Shown piece by piece: positions 34,973-44,418 of a stretch of 64,000 bases of DNA. The position numbers were made by a program, and so were the translations under genes. The first letter of the stretch is position 1; the number at the start of each line of letters is the position of its first letter. This DNA comes from Rhodohalobacter sulfatireducens. GTDB lineage: Bacteria > Bacteroidota > Rhodothermia > Balneolales > Balneolaceae. The notes under the pieces were generated by a model. The model saw only the letters and a list, made by a program, of their open reading frames with translations, did no database searches and was not told the origin of the DNA. The stretch covers positions 62,001-126,000 of the forward strand of contig NZ_JAKLWS010000008.1 of assembly GCF_022012475.1 (NCBI RefSeq). Reading direction: 5' to 3'.

Positions 34973-36658
34973 TTATCTCACGAACATCAGTTTTCCAGAT
35001 TTAGCTGCTCCATTTACAACAATTCGATAGATATAAATTCCGCTGGAGAGTCCGCTCATATCAACGGTTTCTGCGTATCTTCTGGCATCAAGATCTGCAT
35101 CAACAATTGGCCGCAGGTATTGGCCCGAAACTGTAAATAGATCTAATTTAACGCGTGATCTTTCAGAGATGGCGAATTCAATAACCGGATTCTCCGTATT
35201 GTATGAGTTGTTCACTACAAATGGATTTGGATAACTTTGATCAAGCTCAACCAGTTGATCGGTACCTAAGGACTCCCCTTCTAAAGAAATCATATAGGGG
35301 GAAGGAAGGTTGCTGGCATCGTGGTTTATAGACAATACAGCCTGGTGCCTTTCATTTGTAGTCGGATCATATTCTACTGTTACTTCTTGAGAGCCTCCCG
35401 GTGCGATGGAAAAGGAAGAATTACCCGAAATCGAAAACTGATCGCTATTTACCGATAGAGAACCGGTTAATGGAGCTTCGGCGTCATCCCGGTTGCTAAT
35501 AACAAGTGTTGTTTCTGCCGTATCACCGGAGTTCAATACTCCAAAATTTAAAGATGTTTGATTTGTAACGAGAATACCGGATGGTATTAAACCGATACAT
35601 CCTTCGCCAAGGGGCCATCCCATATCACTCAATACTCCGCAAAACAGCGGACCGGGAGTATGAACTGCAAAAGTTCGGTCAATAAAAGGGAGCATTAGAG
35701 CATTTATGGATCGACGAAATGCAGTTTGGTCAAAATGAGAATAACTGGATCCCTCATCGAATGGATCCGGAGAATATAGTTTTGCCCGGTTTACTCTTTG
35801 CCCCATTAAAGTTCTGTTGGCATCCTGGCCGTCAAAAAAGATTCCTTCCTGTTCACCGACAAGCGCGCTGTACAATTTCGATGAAGGATTTGGATAGGTC
35901 GATTCATCGATCAATAAATTATAGTCACCATCCACTACAAATCTATCATAGATAAGAGGGTTCAATTCATTGTTTCCAACTCCCCATTCCGCTATATCTG
36001 TCTCATTATCACCACTCATGCTTCCCAAAAAACCAAGCCCGTGCCCTATTTCATGCAAAACCACCGTAACAAAATCCGACCTGTTTTCGGGCACTTGTGC
36101 ATCTGTTCCAAAATACCAATCACTGAAATTGCATTGAACATTCATGTCGATGTCATACTCAACATTATCCAATTGATCGCGAATGGGCTGTCCTGTTAAA
36201 GCACTGAGCTGAGCCATTGAATACCAAGTGTCTGGCTCACCGGCGCCGGAAATCTGCACAATCTGAGACGGCTTGGCACTCCCAAGTGTATTCCCCTCCA
36301 GTTCAACCCAATTTGCATTTACCTTGATAGGAACTTCTGAAGAGATGTGCTCCGACCAGATCGACAAAGCGAATTCAAAAGCTGTGATAGCTTCTTCAGG
36401 CCACACATCTCCATCGCAGGAGCTAAAATAGTCTACCTGGAATGTTGATTGAGCTTTATTTTTAACGCGATTTAAAACTTCCTCGCTCGATTGAATAAAA
36501 AAATTAGCATTGACATTCGTAGGTGGAAGCTTGCAAACATGTTTAGTAGAGCGGGAATCAATAATCTCAAAATTGTTGGAGGGTAGCCCCTGTCCATTTA
36601 ACAGGGAAATCGAGACAATCGGACAAAGTAGTACAAGAAAGACGAGTTTTCTGAGCAT
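34973..36658 (-). CDS. Secreted HEXXH metalloprotease-like protein with type IX sorting tail
   Basis: 561 residues from the ATG at 36658 (MLRKLVFLVLLCPIVSISLL signal peptide; a TTG at 36700 would add 14 useless residues). The catalytic-type domain (about 60-350) has VVLHEIGHGLGFLGSMSGD with H202/E203/H206; a third His of metzincins at the expected place is Gly, so the third ligand is unclear. Next an ASPM/Ig-like domain (about 355-460; LNFGVLNSGDTAETTLVISN), and a C-terminal sorting tail (YPNPF, VKLDLFTVSGQYL, SSGIYIYRI, GKLMFVR). Paralogous to 37413-39635. Probably exported by Sec, then the type IX system. Substrate unknown. Confidence 0.8.
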   Translation of the reverse strand: MLRKLVFLVLLCPIVSISLLNGQGLPSNNFEIIDSRSTKHVCKLPPTNVNANFFIQSSEEVLNRVKNKAQSTFQVDYFSSCDGDVWPEEAITAFEFALSIWSEHISSEVPIKVNANWVELEGNTLGSAKPSQIVQISGAGEPDTWYSMAQLSALTGQPIRDQLDNVEYDIDMNVQCNFSDWYFGTDAQVPENRSDFVTVVLHEIGHGLGFLGSMSGDNETDIAEWGVGNNELNPLIYDRFVVDGDYNLLIDESTYPNPSSKLYSALVGEQEGIFFDGQDANRTLMGQRVNRAKLYSPDPFDEGSSYSHFDQTAFRRSINALMLPFIDRTFAVHTPGPLFCGVLSDMGWPLGEGCIGLIPSGILVTNQTSLNFGVLNSGDTAETTLVISNRDDAEAPLTGSLSVNSDQFSISGNSSFSIAPGGSQEVTVEYDPTTNERHQAVLSINHDASNLPSPYMISLEGESLGTDQLVELDQSYPNPFVVNNSYNTENPVIEFAISERSRVKLDLFTVSGQYLRPIVDADLDARRYAETVDMSGLSSGIYIYRIVVNGAAKSGKLMFVR

Positions 36659-36911
36659 CTGTTTGTGATTCAAAACTGCAAAGGGTTTGTCCAAGATCAA
36701 TATTTGTTTAAAAATAATGCTGAATGTTCGTAATTAATCGGCAATCCTTCAATCCCTAAATCTTTGTGAACGGTGAATGGTACGGTTTTTCATGGTAAAC
36801 TTTTAGATATTTAGGAAGGTGTATTTGGCTTTTTTAAACGCTCGTGAGCTGATTTCAGTTTACAAACTGGAAAGAATGTAAAAAGCAAAATCTTCATATA
36901 AAGGTTTAAAA

Positions 36912-37409
36912 ATGAATATCAAAGAGAAGAGATCTGCATTTACAAAGGTGATTGGCCTAATTTTATGGATTGGAATCTGTTACCTCGTTGCCTGGACCGG
37001 CACTTTAGTTTCGCCCGGAATTGCCTCAGCTGAATGGTATAATGCGTTGAACAAACCATCCTGGAATCCACCCAGCTGGCTGTTCGGCCCGGTCTGGACA
37101 ACACTCTACACGCTCATGGGAATCGCGGCTTGGTTGGTTTGGAAACGGTTTGGCTTTCGGCATGCAAAAGCTGCATTGGTTGCGTTCCTTGTTCAACTGT
37201 TATTGAATGGACTCTGGTCTCAACTCTTTTTTGGGCTGAAGGCGCCCGGCTGGGCTTTCCTGGAAATATTTTTCCTCTTAACAGCAATCTCTGTTACAAT
37301 CTATCTTTTCTCAATGAAGGATAAAATAGCAGCCTGGTTGATGAGTCCATACCTGCTATGGGTAGGTTTCGCCACAGTTTTGAACGGTACAATCTGGTGG
37401 ATAAATTGA
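36912..37409 (+). CDS. tspO: TspO/MBR family membrane protein
   Basis: 165 residues, five membrane helices. Family marks: WYNALNKPSWNPPSWLFGPV (about residues 42-61) with WTTLYTLMGIAAWLVWKR, LLLNGLWSQLFFGLKAPGWA and a closing WVGFATVLNGTIWW. TspO binds porphyrins and sterol-like ligands and takes part in stress and tetrapyrrole regulation; its direct function is debated. It lies on the plus strand between two paralogous minus-strand secreted proteins. The preceding 211-base gap shows no special structure. Confidence 0.93.
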   Translation: MNIKEKRSAFTKVIGLILWIGICYLVAWTGTLVSPGIASAEWYNALNKPSWNPPSWLFGPVWTTLYTLMGIAAWLVWKRFGFRHAKAALVAFLVQLLLNGLWSQLFFGLKAPGWAFLEIFFLLTAISVTIYLFSMKDKIAAWLMSPYLLWVGFATVLNGTIWWIN

Positions 37410-37412
37410 ATC

Positions 37413-39635
37413 TTATTTTATGATCGCCATCTTCTGCACTTCCATAAAATCGCCGGCCACAAAACGAATAAAATAGGTGCCTGAGGCATAGGCATTCGCC
37501 TGTATCCTTTCAAAATAGACACCTGCAGGTCGTTCTCCATCCACTATAGTTGCGACTCTTCTTCCTACAGAATCGAAAAGATCTAAACGCACGTCACTGG
37601 ATTGCGATAACTCAAAACGAACAGTCGTAGAGGCATTAAAGGGATTGGGGTAGTTGGGTAGAATAGCCGTTTCCTGTACAACCGTTGTAAATTGCTGGGG
37701 ATCAGTATACTCACTCTCACCCCCCACATTTGTTGCTTTAACACGCCAGTAATAGATTTTAGCGTATTCCAAGGGAGTATTAAGAGTAACCGTTTCTTCC
37801 TCGCTCGTTAGTTCTATTAAAGTTTCAGAAGTAAAATTCTCATCATCTGACACCTGGATAACATATTCAAACGCTCGCAGACTTTCTTGCCATGTAAATA
37901 CTGTACTTACCTGTACTTGCCCCTCATTATCCATTGGCGAGGATAACGTTACAGGCTCGGGTTTCTCAATAATGGTTGTGAAGGAACGCGTTTCACTCCA
38001 TTCTCCAACGCCTGCAGAATTGATACCTCGAATTCTCCAAAAGTATGTGGTGGAAAAGTCAAAGTTTTGTGTTCTGGAAAAACGCGTTTCGTCCACAGTT
38101 CTATTGAAGGTGAGAGGCGAAAAATCCTCCTTTTTAGAGATATGAATTTCGTACTCCTCGGCCCTGTTGTCAGATTGCCAGCTAAGTTGAAAACCGGGTC
38201 GCACTTGGGTAGCACCATTTTCAGGCGCAAACAGAGTAATAGCTCTTGGTGGCCTCTGTGCAGTTCTGAACCTGAATTTTGAGCTAAATTTACTATTCCC
38301 GGAAGCACTCACGGCCTGAACCCGCCAAAAATAAAGTGAACTGAATTCAAGATCTTCGTTGACTACAAATGAATTGTTTGAAATTGTTTGATCAACTAAC
38401 AGTTCATCAAATGAAAAATCCGATGCCAACTGAATCCTGTACTCAGTCGCGCCTTCAACCGGATTCCATGCAAGTGTTGGATTGGTGGAATTGTTCCCCT
38501 GACCATTGAACGGACTCGCAAGATTTGGCCGGTCTAAAAACCCTTCTTCAGGAATTAAATCGATACAGGCCTGCCCCAGGGGCCATCCCATATCCTGTAA
38601 AAGGCCGCAAAACACCGGGCCCGGACTGTGAATAGCCAAGGCCTGATCGAGCTGTGGCCGCATTAATGCATTCTCAGTATTTCCAAATGTAAACTGATCA
38701 AAGTGCGAATAGCTCGATCCCTGTGCCCAAGGTGAGGGTGAGTAAAGTGGTATGCGCATATCATCATTGGCAAATTCAGCTTCTGTTCCGCTAAAGTATA
38801 CACCTCCGTCTCTCCCAACCAAAGCATCATACAGGTCATTCGAAAATTTAGGAAAGAGATTCTCATCAATTAACTCCCGGAAACTGCCTTCAAGAGTAAA
38901 CTGATCAAAAACAATTGGGAAAGACCCACCATTCTGAGTTCGAACTCCCCAATTAGCAATTTCAGAATTTCGATCACCACTCATACTCCCGGTAAAACCA
39001 ATTCCATGGCCAATCTCATGCAGCAGAACCGTTACAGCATCCAGGGTACCCGAAGGAGGATTTGCATCTGTTTCAAGATACCAATCGGGAAATTCACAGT
39101 TCATATCCACAACGATGTCGTAATTTATATCATCGAACTCCTCTACAAGGTCTAGCTCCGTGAGAGCACTTGCCTGCGCAATCGTATAGAACGTATTTGG
39201 AAATACACCATCACCGGTTAGGGAAAAAAGAGTGGTTGGACCGGCCCTTCCCAAAATATCTTCACCCAGTGCTACCCAATTGGCTTCAATTCGAATGGGA
39301 ACTGTACTATCAAGGTGAGATTCCCATATACTTGCTGCATATTCAAAAGCTGTTTGAGCCTGCTGCGGCCAAACTTCGCCATTACAATTACTTTTATAAT
39401 CCAACTGAAACGTAGCGTTTTTGGCAGCATTCGGAATATTTTTTCTGAGTGATATTTCCGGCGCATATTTATAGTGAGCATCAATATCCGTCGGGTGAAA
39501 AATACAAATCTCGGCATGATCTTGTTCATCCAGCTTGATGTACGTATCCGGCTGTATTTGTTGACTAAATACTGAAAGGGGCAGGAAAATAAAAAACAGA
39601 AATAGTGATGGAAATCGAAATAGAGAGAACTGCAT
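37413..39635 (-). CDS. Secreted HEXXH metalloprotease-like protein with FN3 repeats and type IX sorting tail
   Basis: 740 residues. Signal peptide (FRFPSLFLFFIFLPLSVFSQ). The N-terminal domain (about 60-375) is a clear paralogue of the protein at 34973: QTAFEYAASIWESHLDSTVP, VLLHEIGHGIGFTGSMSGD (H206, E207, H210), SSYSHFDQFTFGNTENALM, CGLLQDMGWPLGQACIDLIP. Then three fibronectin-type-III-like repeats (about 385-655), each with a YFWRVQA-type end strand (YFWRVQAVS, YFWRIRGIN, YYWRVKATN), and a sorting tail (YPNPFNASTTVRFEL, SGTYFIRFVAGDF). The FN3 repeats replace the single Ig-like module of the other copy. Stop lies three bases from the tspO stop (convergent). Confidence 0.82.
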   Translation of the reverse strand: MQFSLFRFPSLFLFFIFLPLSVFSQQIQPDTYIKLDEQDHAEICIFHPTDIDAHYKYAPEISLRKNIPNAAKNATFQLDYKSNCNGEVWPQQAQTAFEYAASIWESHLDSTVPIRIEANWVALGEDILGRAGPTTLFSLTGDGVFPNTFYTIAQASALTELDLVEEFDDINYDIVVDMNCEFPDWYLETDANPPSGTLDAVTVLLHEIGHGIGFTGSMSGDRNSEIANWGVRTQNGGSFPIVFDQFTLEGSFRELIDENLFPKFSNDLYDALVGRDGGVYFSGTEAEFANDDMRIPLYSPSPWAQGSSYSHFDQFTFGNTENALMRPQLDQALAIHSPGPVFCGLLQDMGWPLGQACIDLIPEEGFLDRPNLASPFNGQGNNSTNPTLAWNPVEGATEYRIQLASDFSFDELLVDQTISNNSFVVNEDLEFSSLYFWRVQAVSASGNSKFSSKFRFRTAQRPPRAITLFAPENGATQVRPGFQLSWQSDNRAEEYEIHISKKEDFSPLTFNRTVDETRFSRTQNFDFSTTYFWRIRGINSAGVGEWSETRSFTTIIEKPEPVTLSSPMDNEGQVQVSTVFTWQESLRAFEYVIQVSDDENFTSETLIELTSEEETVTLNTPLEYAKIYYWRVKATNVGGESEYTDPQQFTTVVQETAILPNYPNPFNASTTVRFELSQSSDVRLDLFDSVGRRVATIVDGERPAGVYFERIQANAYASGTYFIRFVAGDFMEVQKMAIIK

Positions 39636-39750
39636 ATATTCTAAATTAAAGCCTTCTTTTATAGCAGTTCAAAATACATAAATACTTTAAAAAGTATAGT
39701 CCAAGTACCTAATTGTTCTTCTTCGTTTCCAAAAGCGAACATAGTTGTTA

Positions 39751-40881
39751 TTATGAGAATCGATCTGCGAGCCTGTTAATCAAGTATCCGCTCTCTTTTA
39801 ATGCTTGTGAGGCAAAGCTTCCGAAGAAATCGGTAACAGATTCAAACTCCCTCACAAATCCTTTTTTGTCGTCTTTTTCAACCATTTCCATCAATTTTTT
39901 TTGATGATTAAAAAAGGAGAGCAACAGATCGCGACGCTCTTTATTTGAGAACACAATATCTGCGTATAATTCTGCATCCTGGGCAAAAATCCGGCCCGTC
40001 ATCATGAGTTCTGCCCTGTAAATCGGACTTGAATACTCCAACATTTCTGCCGGGTTCAAATCATACTCTTTCATGAACGATCCGTGCAAGAGTGCAACGA
40101 AGTGGCGAAGACCCTGTACCAGGTGCATCACATGATCGTGTTTTTCGGGATTGGCTTCAATAATTCTCATTCCCCAAAGTTCGCACTGATTTTTAAACCA
40201 ATCCGCTTTCTCCGAATCCCGGCCTGCACAGAATACCATCAACTGCTTGGAAAGATTTGGAACATCGGGCCCATGCATTGGGTGAAGCGACACGACAGGA
40301 CCATCATGCTCCTCCAGCATCGCTTTCAGCGGTTCAGATTTGTTACTTGTAAAATCAGCCAAAATAGTTTCCGGCCTCAGTTTTGGAGCTATTCGTTTGA
40401 TGACATCCGTAGTGACATGAATCGGCACCGTTACAATCACCAAGTCCAGCTTGGGGATCATCTCCTCCAATTCGTACCAATTCCCTTTATCGATACTGTA
40501 AGCAATATGTCCGCTGCTTTCGGTAAATTTCCTGTAAAGAGCTCCCATCCCGCCCTCACCGCCAACATATAAAATGTGTTTCGGCTCCGATGTGGACCGG
40601 GGAAATGTATCAGCCGACTGTGCTGCACGCGAAGCCGCCATAATCATTCTCAAAAAATCTTCCGCCCAGTCAGGATCCAATCCCCGGGATTTTGCTTTTT
40701 CGCGAAAAGCATCTGTTTTTTCATGCTCGCGGCGAGCTACGAACACTGGAAGCTGTTTCTCCACCTTTCTTTTGAGCACATCCTGAACAACCTCCTTACG
40801 CTGCTGAAGGAGATCTAATATTTGATTATCGATCTGATCAATCTTAATTCGCTCTTCCTTCAATTCCTTCTTATCAACCAT
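39751..40881 (-). CDS. tyrA: Fused chorismate mutase / prephenate dehydrogenase (T-protein)
   Basis: 376 residues from the ATG at 40881 (a TTG at 40890 is upstream). Residues 1-90 form an AroQ chorismate mutase (RIKIDQIDNQILDLLQQRKE, KRKVEKQLPVFVARREHEK), and about 100-376 the NAD-dependent dehydrogenase: HILYVGGEGGMGALYRKFTE, VIVTVPIHVTTDVI, PVVSLHPMHGPDVPNL, and MHLVQGLRHFVALLHGSF. It turns chorismate into 4-hydroxyphenylpyruvate on the way to tyrosine. The order mutase-dehydrogenase and length match E. coli TyrA. HPMHGPD differs by one residue from the HPMFGPD of E. coli. Alone on the minus strand. Confidence 0.94.
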   Translation of the reverse strand: MVDKKELKEERIKIDQIDNQILDLLQQRKEVVQDVLKRKVEKQLPVFVARREHEKTDAFREKAKSRGLDPDWAEDFLRMIMAASRAAQSADTFPRSTSEPKHILYVGGEGGMGALYRKFTESSGHIAYSIDKGNWYELEEMIPKLDLVIVTVPIHVTTDVIKRIAPKLRPETILADFTSNKSEPLKAMLEEHDGPVVSLHPMHGPDVPNLSKQLMVFCAGRDSEKADWFKNQCELWGMRIIEANPEKHDHVMHLVQGLRHFVALLHGSFMKEYDLNPAEMLEYSSPIYRAELMMTGRIFAQDAELYADIVFSNKERRDLLLSFFNHQKKLMEMVEKDDKKGFVREFESVTDFFGSFASQALKESGYLINRLADRFS

Positions 40882-40994
40882 AGTATTCAATAAAACTAAA
40901 TGCTGAGCTTTTTTACACTTTATTTCTGTTAAACCTTCAAACGATAAAAGTTAAAACTATCTGCGCGATATTGGTAAAAAACATTCTCGGGAAT

Positions 40995-42977
40995 TTATAA
41001 CCTCACTTCAAACCTCACCATATATCCAAATCCATCAACTGAACCGATGGGATGACTTTGCAAATCTCTGTTTAGAAGATTATTTAACATGAACACTACT
41101 CTCAACCGCTGCTCCCAAAACCATTTAGCGAAAGTAAGATCCATATTTACTCCCGGTGAAACAGTGTTGTTGAATCGGTATAGCTGGAAAGGAAATTGAA
41201 CATTAAAAGATCGGTTGAGCTCGCCGTCCAGCCTTCTGTATTCTTCCCAGACAGTTTTAGTTTGATACTCCACGTTTAATCGCATCTCCAAATCTGGGTA
41301 GGGATGAAAAACGGTGGTATGCCTGATGATATAATCCGGAATCGTTTTCCAATATCTTTCATAGGCTGGTGTACCCTCAAGAGTTTTTGTTCTGTAAAAC
41401 CCAAAGGATTGATAAAGCCTCTCCGACCAATCCAACTCCGACTTTAATGACAACCGTAAACGATGACCGCTATTCCCGGGAAATAAAAAATAACCCCCAG
41501 GCAGTGTACTCAATTCTATGTAATAATAAGCATCCTGGTATGGGATATTGAACTGCTTATGATCGTAATAAGTAGCCTTTATTGTAGTTTTTATCTTTTC
41601 TGAAAATAGAAACTGATGCTGATGTGATATCTTTGACAATTCCGTACTTGGTATTTCTATTGGCACGAAATTGTCAATTTTCAATTGATCCAGAAGATAA
41701 TAGCCGTTGGCAACCCATTCATCGAACGGATTAGCTATTTCAGGTAAAAGTTCAGCGTAAGAACCTGCAAAACCTGTGCTCCAATAATCAGTGAATTCAA
41801 AATTTAAAAATCCCTGAAGTTGTAAAGGCATCTCATTATCATGGAACGTCAAAACTGTGGTTGAACCGAAGGTTAACCTCGGACTCATTTGTATGGTTTG
41901 ATCAAAGAAAATATCCAAATACTTTTGTTCATCATCTTCAATACCACTCGCTTCCAAATCAACGATTTTATATTCTGAACCGAGATCTATCTCAAAACTA
42001 TTGGTTTCCAGGAAGAGAGATACCCTTCCGATCTCTTCCACTTTTTTCCAATCAAACTCCTCTCCAAATCGATTCCTCCGGTAGCCTGTCCCTTTCTCCC
42101 TGTACTGAGCCATAGCCCGAATTCCAAAGTTTTCAGTGAATGAGAATTCTCCTGTCGCCGATAGCTGTTCCGACATTAAATCCGTGGGGATCTCTCGCCC
42201 CAACGGCTGAAAAAACAGAAAATCTTCACTCTCCGATTGTATTCCCTGAACCCGGAAATGGAGACGATCCGTTTTAACTCCGGTTTCAAGAAGGCCCAAA
42301 AGAGCAGATGAACGGCCATCCGGCCAGTCCGACTCCTCAGGAAAACCTATCAAATTCCGTATTCGAAGCTGCACAAATGGATTTGAATTCAGGAATGAGA
42401 GTCTTTGAATATTCCCTTTGGAGTACCATGGGCCAAATTTCAATGAAAATCCTCCATCCAGCCAATGGCCAAACCGGTCGATATTTGGACTCACATTTTC
42501 GGAATCAAATATCCAGGGACCGGGCTCCTGGGAATTATGCCCTAATTGGGTTGATGAATAGATCGATAAACCATCTTTTAAATCGCCCGATTGTAATTTT
42601 AGTAACCCAGAATGATAGGGCACTCCCGCGGCAACGCCCATTCCGTTCATCGTATTTATCTTAGCAATTTGATTAAGAGGAACCGGCAGCACCTGCGGAA
42701 AATTCATCCCGAAATAAGTAGGATCAACTGGAATACCGTCGAGCAAATAGCCGGGTTGAGGGCCATAATATCCAAAATCACCTGTATTCACTTTATAGGA
42801 TATGCGGTCCAGTGAGAAATAGGTCCACCCTGAGTCCCAAAATAGATCCTCAGTACGCACAATCATTTCGGTTTGGATGGAGTCTTGAGCCGAGGAGTGA
42901 AATTTCGGCTCAGAAGGTCTGTCTACAGATGGTTTTGCAAACAGAATGAGTGACATGTAGAGTACTTTTAAGATCAT
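40995..42977 (-). CDS. TonB-dependent-receptor-like outer-membrane protein
   Basis: 660 residues. Weak signal peptide (MILKVLYMSLILFAKPSVD); a short plug-like region (about 55-130: YFSLDRISYKVNTGDFGYYG, QPGYLLDGIPVDPTYFG, INTMNGMGVAAGVPYHSGL) follows, then a long series of barrel strands ending FGYMVRFEVRL. The plug is much smaller than the usual 150 residues, and no TonB box is obvious. So a receptor for a small ligand, or an OMP family that lost energization, are both possible. The ATG overlaps the stop of the preceding barrel gene by four bases (ATGA), so both make one unit. Confidence 0.72.
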   Translation of the reverse strand: MILKVLYMSLILFAKPSVDRPSEPKFHSSAQDSIQTEMIVRTEDLFWDSGWTYFSLDRISYKVNTGDFGYYGPQPGYLLDGIPVDPTYFGMNFPQVLPVPLNQIAKINTMNGMGVAAGVPYHSGLLKLQSGDLKDGLSIYSSTQLGHNSQEPGPWIFDSENVSPNIDRFGHWLDGGFSLKFGPWYSKGNIQRLSFLNSNPFVQLRIRNLIGFPEESDWPDGRSSALLGLLETGVKTDRLHFRVQGIQSESEDFLFFQPLGREIPTDLMSEQLSATGEFSFTENFGIRAMAQYREKGTGYRRNRFGEEFDWKKVEEIGRVSLFLETNSFEIDLGSEYKIVDLEASGIEDDEQKYLDIFFDQTIQMSPRLTFGSTTVLTFHDNEMPLQLQGFLNFEFTDYWSTGFAGSYAELLPEIANPFDEWVANGYYLLDQLKIDNFVPIEIPSTELSKISHQHQFLFSEKIKTTIKATYYDHKQFNIPYQDAYYYIELSTLPGGYFLFPGNSGHRLRLSLKSELDWSERLYQSFGFYRTKTLEGTPAYERYWKTIPDYIIRHTTVFHPYPDLEMRLNVEYQTKTVWEEYRRLDGELNRSFNVQFPFQLYRFNNTVSPGVNMDLTFAKWFWEQRLRVVFMLNNLLNRDLQSHPIGSVDGFGYMVRFEVRL

Positions 42978-43570
42978 TTCAGAAAGTTCTCCATTCCATC
43001 TGATGTATTAAAAATAAATGTAAAACCGGCTGTTCCCATCCACTCGGCATACGGAATTTTAAAACGGGTTTGATTGATGGCAGCCGACGAATAAAACTCC
43101 AGCCTTTCATTAATTCTGTATTGAATACGGAACAGTACTTCATATGAAAATTCACTTTCAAACCGACTGAACTGATACTCATCACGATAGGTCGCTTGTT
43201 CATCAAAAATCATATAGCGGCTACCAAACCGAATTCCCGGAACAATGGAGAGGTCTTTCTCACCTGATACATAATGTGTATAGTTCCATCCGGCAAAAAT
43301 ATAGGTGGAGTTAAATCCTGAATCATCGAATTGGAGTTCATTATACCTGGTGTACCGCGCCCCGATTTCAAAATTGCCAAAATAATATGGCGTGGTGAGT
43401 TCGAATCCAAAACCTCCGGTGGGAGACCAGCTTTTTTGAACTGTATTTCCACCCAAAACAGCATTACCTGTAAGTGTGAATTTCAACTCACTGAAAGCAT
43501 CCTGTGAATGGATAAAGTGACTCCACCCTGAAATGAATAGAATAATTATAGTTAGAAATATTTTTCTCAT
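42974..43570 (-). CDS. Small outer-membrane beta-barrel protein
   Basis: 198 residues from ATG 43570, which opens the signal peptide MRKIFLTIIILFISGWSHFI (cut near IHSQ-D). The mature part alternates as barrel strands (FGFELTTPYYFGNFEIGARY, YIFAGWNYTHYV, FEFYSSAAINQ-like). It reads like an eight-strand barrel. ATGs at 43591 and 43582 and a TTG at 43648 are also open. The stop overlaps the start of the receptor-like gene by four bases. Function unknown. Confidence 0.7.
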   Translation of the reverse strand: MRKIFLTIIILFISGWSHFIHSQDAFSELKFTLTGNAVLGGNTVQKSWSPTGGFGFELTTPYYFGNFEIGARYTRYNELQFDDSGFNSTYIFAGWNYTHYVSGEKDLSIVPGIRFGSRYMIFDEQATYRDEYQFSRFESEFSYEVLFRIQYRINERLEFYSSAAINQTRFKIPYAEWMGTAGFTFIFNTSDGMENFLK

Positions 43571-43885
43571 ATCCTGCCGCATAAAGACCATCACAATACG
43601 ATGGATAATATGACAAACCCACGGATTTGTTTCACATCTTATTTTCAATTAGTAACAGTAACCAGAATCGACAAAAGCATAACCAAATTCTGTCTTCATA
43701 TGTAGTTATTTATATTTTCATATAAACATGAGAATAACAAGTTTAAAGTCCATACCAACTCTTCTCTCATTCCGATTGATACTCTACATACTTTCTACAG
43801 GCCTATTTTTTAATACTTACCAAGATGCCTTATTTTTAGTGCAGTAAATGAATTAAATCAAAATAAAACTTACACTTACAAAATT

Positions 43886-44242
43886 ATGAAATTAGTAGAC
43901 CCATCAGGTAAAGAGGTAACCAGCAAAGAGAATAAGCAGGCAAAAGAGTTAGAGAAACAACTCGATTCTAAAATTGAAAAATTGCTTGAACCGGTCATTA
44001 ATAAGATCAAACTATCGGGAGCTCAAATTCCCCAGCAACAGTTTATGCAGTTGACTTCAGCGGCTCAGCAGATGTTATTTAACCGAATGGTATTCAACCT
44101 ACTCATTAAGTCCGGAGTAGAAGATATTTCTGAAGTACTGACTGAGGATGATGTTGAGGAACTTTCCACCAGTCTTAAAAATCAACTCCAGGTTGTGGAT
44201 CCATCTGAGCAGCAAGGAAACCCCCAAAGCGATCAGCCTTGA
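43886..44242 (+). CDS. Hypothetical helical protein
   Basis: 118 residues, no signal peptide or membrane helix. Lys/Glu-rich start (GKEVTSKENKQAKELEKQLD), a central helical pair (KIEKLLEPVINKIKLSGAQI, QLTSAAQQMLFNRMVFNLLI), an acidic stretch (EDISEVLTEDDVEEL) and a Gln/Pro/Ser tail. Not recognised. ATG at 43886. A strong terminator follows 44 bases on, so it is likely a separate expressed gene. Confidence 0.65.
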   Translation: MKLVDPSGKEVTSKENKQAKELEKQLDSKIEKLLEPVINKIKLSGAQIPQQQFMQLTSAAQQMLFNRMVFNLLIKSGVEDISEVLTEDDVEELSTSLKNQLQVVDPSEQQGNPQSDQP

Positions 44243-44285
44243 TTCATGATCAATGAAATAATTTCAATCATAAATCGATAGATTC

Positions 44286-44319
44286 AATCCGCATCGCAAA
44301 ACCCGGTGCGGATTTTTTA
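44286..44319 (+). terminator. Rho-independent terminator
   Basis: Stem AATCCGCA (44286-44293) with TGCGGATT (44307-44314), 13-base loop, then a run of six T (44313-44318). It ends transcription of the 118-residue hypothetical gene. Confidence 0.8.
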
Positions 44320-44418
44320 TTGCTGTATTATTACCATTCCACAGTTGGCCTAAACGTTCACTCAAAAATGAATGTTTTTAAAGTAACTCGATGAAACTCT
44401 AAATTGAACACAATAGCC

